The notes under the pieces are model-generated. The model was not told the origin of the DNA. It was given only the letters and a program-made list of their open reading frames with translations, and did not search any database. 42,970 nucleotides of DNA from Rhizobium sp. Q54 (lineage in GTDB: Bacteria; Pseudomonadota; Alphaproteobacteria; Rhizobiales; Aestuariivirgaceae), in assembly GCA_945889445.1 (NCBI GenBank), contig CAMDBX010000028.1:1-42970 (forward strand). Direction: 5' to 3'. Below, one piece after another: positions 42,464 to 42,970 of the stretch. Made by a program: the position numbers and the translations under genes. The stretch's first letter is position 1, and each line of letters opens with the position of its first letter.

Positions 42464-42595
42464 ATGCAAGTGATGATCCTCGCAGTGCCTGTCGTTCTGG
42501 GGCTTGGGCTGGGTGTCCACTGGGTTGCCGACCGGCTCCGCTACCGTGCCACCTGCACGTTGCGCCTCCGGCAGTTTGCCATCGCGCAGGCCTGA
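42464..42595 (+). CDS. Small single-span membrane protein, 43 residues
   Basis: ATG with the ribosome-binding site GGGAGAG 5 bases upstream, giving MQVMILAVPVVLGLGLGVHW and a basic, Arg-rich second half ending QFAIAQA. One membrane helix at the N-terminus followed by a positively charged cytoplasmic tail fits a small regulatory or stress-type membrane protein. I recognise no family. It stands alone with a hairpin 12 bases after its stop, which supports a real transcription unit. It is shorter than the usual gene-calling limit. Confidence 0.5.
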   Translation: MQVMILAVPVVLGLGLGVHWVADRLRYRATCTLRLRQFAIAQA

Positions 42596-42606
42596 TCCCA
42601 CCCCAT

Positions 42607-42639
42607 CCCTTGCGGACCCGCATGACGGGCCCGCAAGGG
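42607..42639 (+). terminator. Hairpin after the 43-residue protein gene
   Basis: CCCTTGCGG-A-CCCG (42607-42620), loop CATGA, CGGG-C-CCGCAAGGG (42626-42639): 13 pairs with one A/C mismatch. There is no T-run after it. Confidence 0.6.
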
Positions 42640-42728
42640 TGGGTTGCCACACTTCACAAAACGATTCAGCTATGCCTCCCTATGTGGCTGAGTGCCCTCG
42701 GCATTTTGGTAGTTGAAGGGCGCGCTCC

Positions 42729-42970
42729 CTACTTGGGAACGTCTTCGACGATGCGCAGCGGGGCCTTCCAGTCGACCTCACGCCCTCCGGCAACGCCGAC
42801 GACCTCCTCGCGGGTTTCCGACCGTGCCGTCCTGCACCCACCACGCCGGATTGCTGGTGGGAACGCGGTTCCTGTTGGGCGCGGTGAGGGTGCCTCTGAG
42901 GGAATAGAACAGTACCATGTTGTAGGCGATCACGCTGCATGGCCGATAGGTTTTCACGTTGGTCCACGTC
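42729..42970 (-). pseudogene. Phage-tail-like protein, C-terminal part, frameshifted and cut by the window edge
   Basis: Reading from the right edge on the minus strand, one frame gives TWTNVKTYRPCSVIAYNMVL, then FYSLRGTLTAPNRNRVPTSN and PAWWVQDGTV. This style resembles the short carbohydrate-binding or tail-tip modules of phage proteins (Y-N-x-V-L-F-Y-S-L with P-T-S-N-P-x-W-W). After DGTV this frame turns Arg-rich and stops at 42778. The neighbouring frame takes over with SETREEVVGVAGGREVDWKA and PLRIVEDVPK, then TAG at 42729. The switch near 42818-42823 would be explained by loss of two bases from a TCTC run. It is either a decayed prophage gene or a sequencing error. The family call is tentative. 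Confidence 0.45.

Noticed and set aside
42680-42967. 95-codon minus-strand open frame at the right edge
   Set aside because: Arg/Ser/His-rich. The two other frames of the same strand together give a much better protein (the frameshifted tail-like gene).

Overview
The window is a GC-rich, gene-dense chromosomal segment. It most likely comes from an alphaproteobacterium of the Hyphomicrobiales (Rhizobiales) type. The evidence is a circularly permuted two-piece tmRNA gene with the tag ANDNYAPVAVAA, an alpha-type SspB adaptor, the fumC/DUF4169/ribbon-helix-helix cluster, the hflK-hflC-DUF2065-degP order, a leader-peptide attenuator in front of ilvB, and dispersed short palindromes of the kind common in this order. 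I see no rRNA, tRNA, CRISPR array or complete insertion sequence.

Layout. 1-7.6 kb: an OmpA-like lipoprotein, an ABC exporter, a DHA2-type MFS pump, uvrD with a near-match LexA box, a small conserved-looking protein and a thioesterase. 7.6-16 kb: an FAD-linked 2-hydroxyacid dehydrogenase, a 1267-residue AsmA protein, then fumC with two small partner genes and an MFS transporter. 16-23.2 kb (minus strand): MFS, SDR, PHP-domain protein, Kup potassium transporter, MepA endopeptidase, SspB and a HicAB toxin-antitoxin pair. 23.2-23.5 kb: ssrA. 23.6-30.6 kb (plus strand): a tightly overlapping thyA-CPBP protease-GNAT-GNAT-folA operon, then hflK-hflC-DUF2065-degP. 30.6-33.1 kb: serB and miaA with touching start codons, and a secreted six-cysteine protein. 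33.1-41 kb: ilv leader, ilvB and ilvH, a repeat-rich gap, pdxJ, a LysE exporter, a cupin and a RidA-like protein, terC and ilvC. 41-43 kb: a UPF0303 protein, a TauE/SafE permease, then a gene-poor edge with a 43-residue membrane protein and a frameshifted phage-tail-like fragment.

How the genes work together. Most genes are housekeeping: folate and thymidylate (thyA, folA), branched-chain amino acids (ilvB, ilvH, ilvC), the TCA cycle (fumC), serine (serB), tRNA modification (miaA), vitamin B6 (pdxJ), DNA repair (uvrD) and envelope protein quality control (hflKC, degP). The most interesting neighbourhood is ssrA-hicA-hicB-sspB. It puts the tmRNA, a toxin whose family is known to cleave mRNA and tmRNA, and the adaptor that delivers tmRNA-tagged proteins to ClpXP in one 1.5-kb block on one strand. 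The best-resolved regulatory element is the ilv attenuator at 33.1 kb, where the promoter, a probably leaderless leader peptide and the mutually exclusive RNA folds can all be read from the sequence. I found no convincing wholly new system. The findings list the structures that known families do not fully explain.
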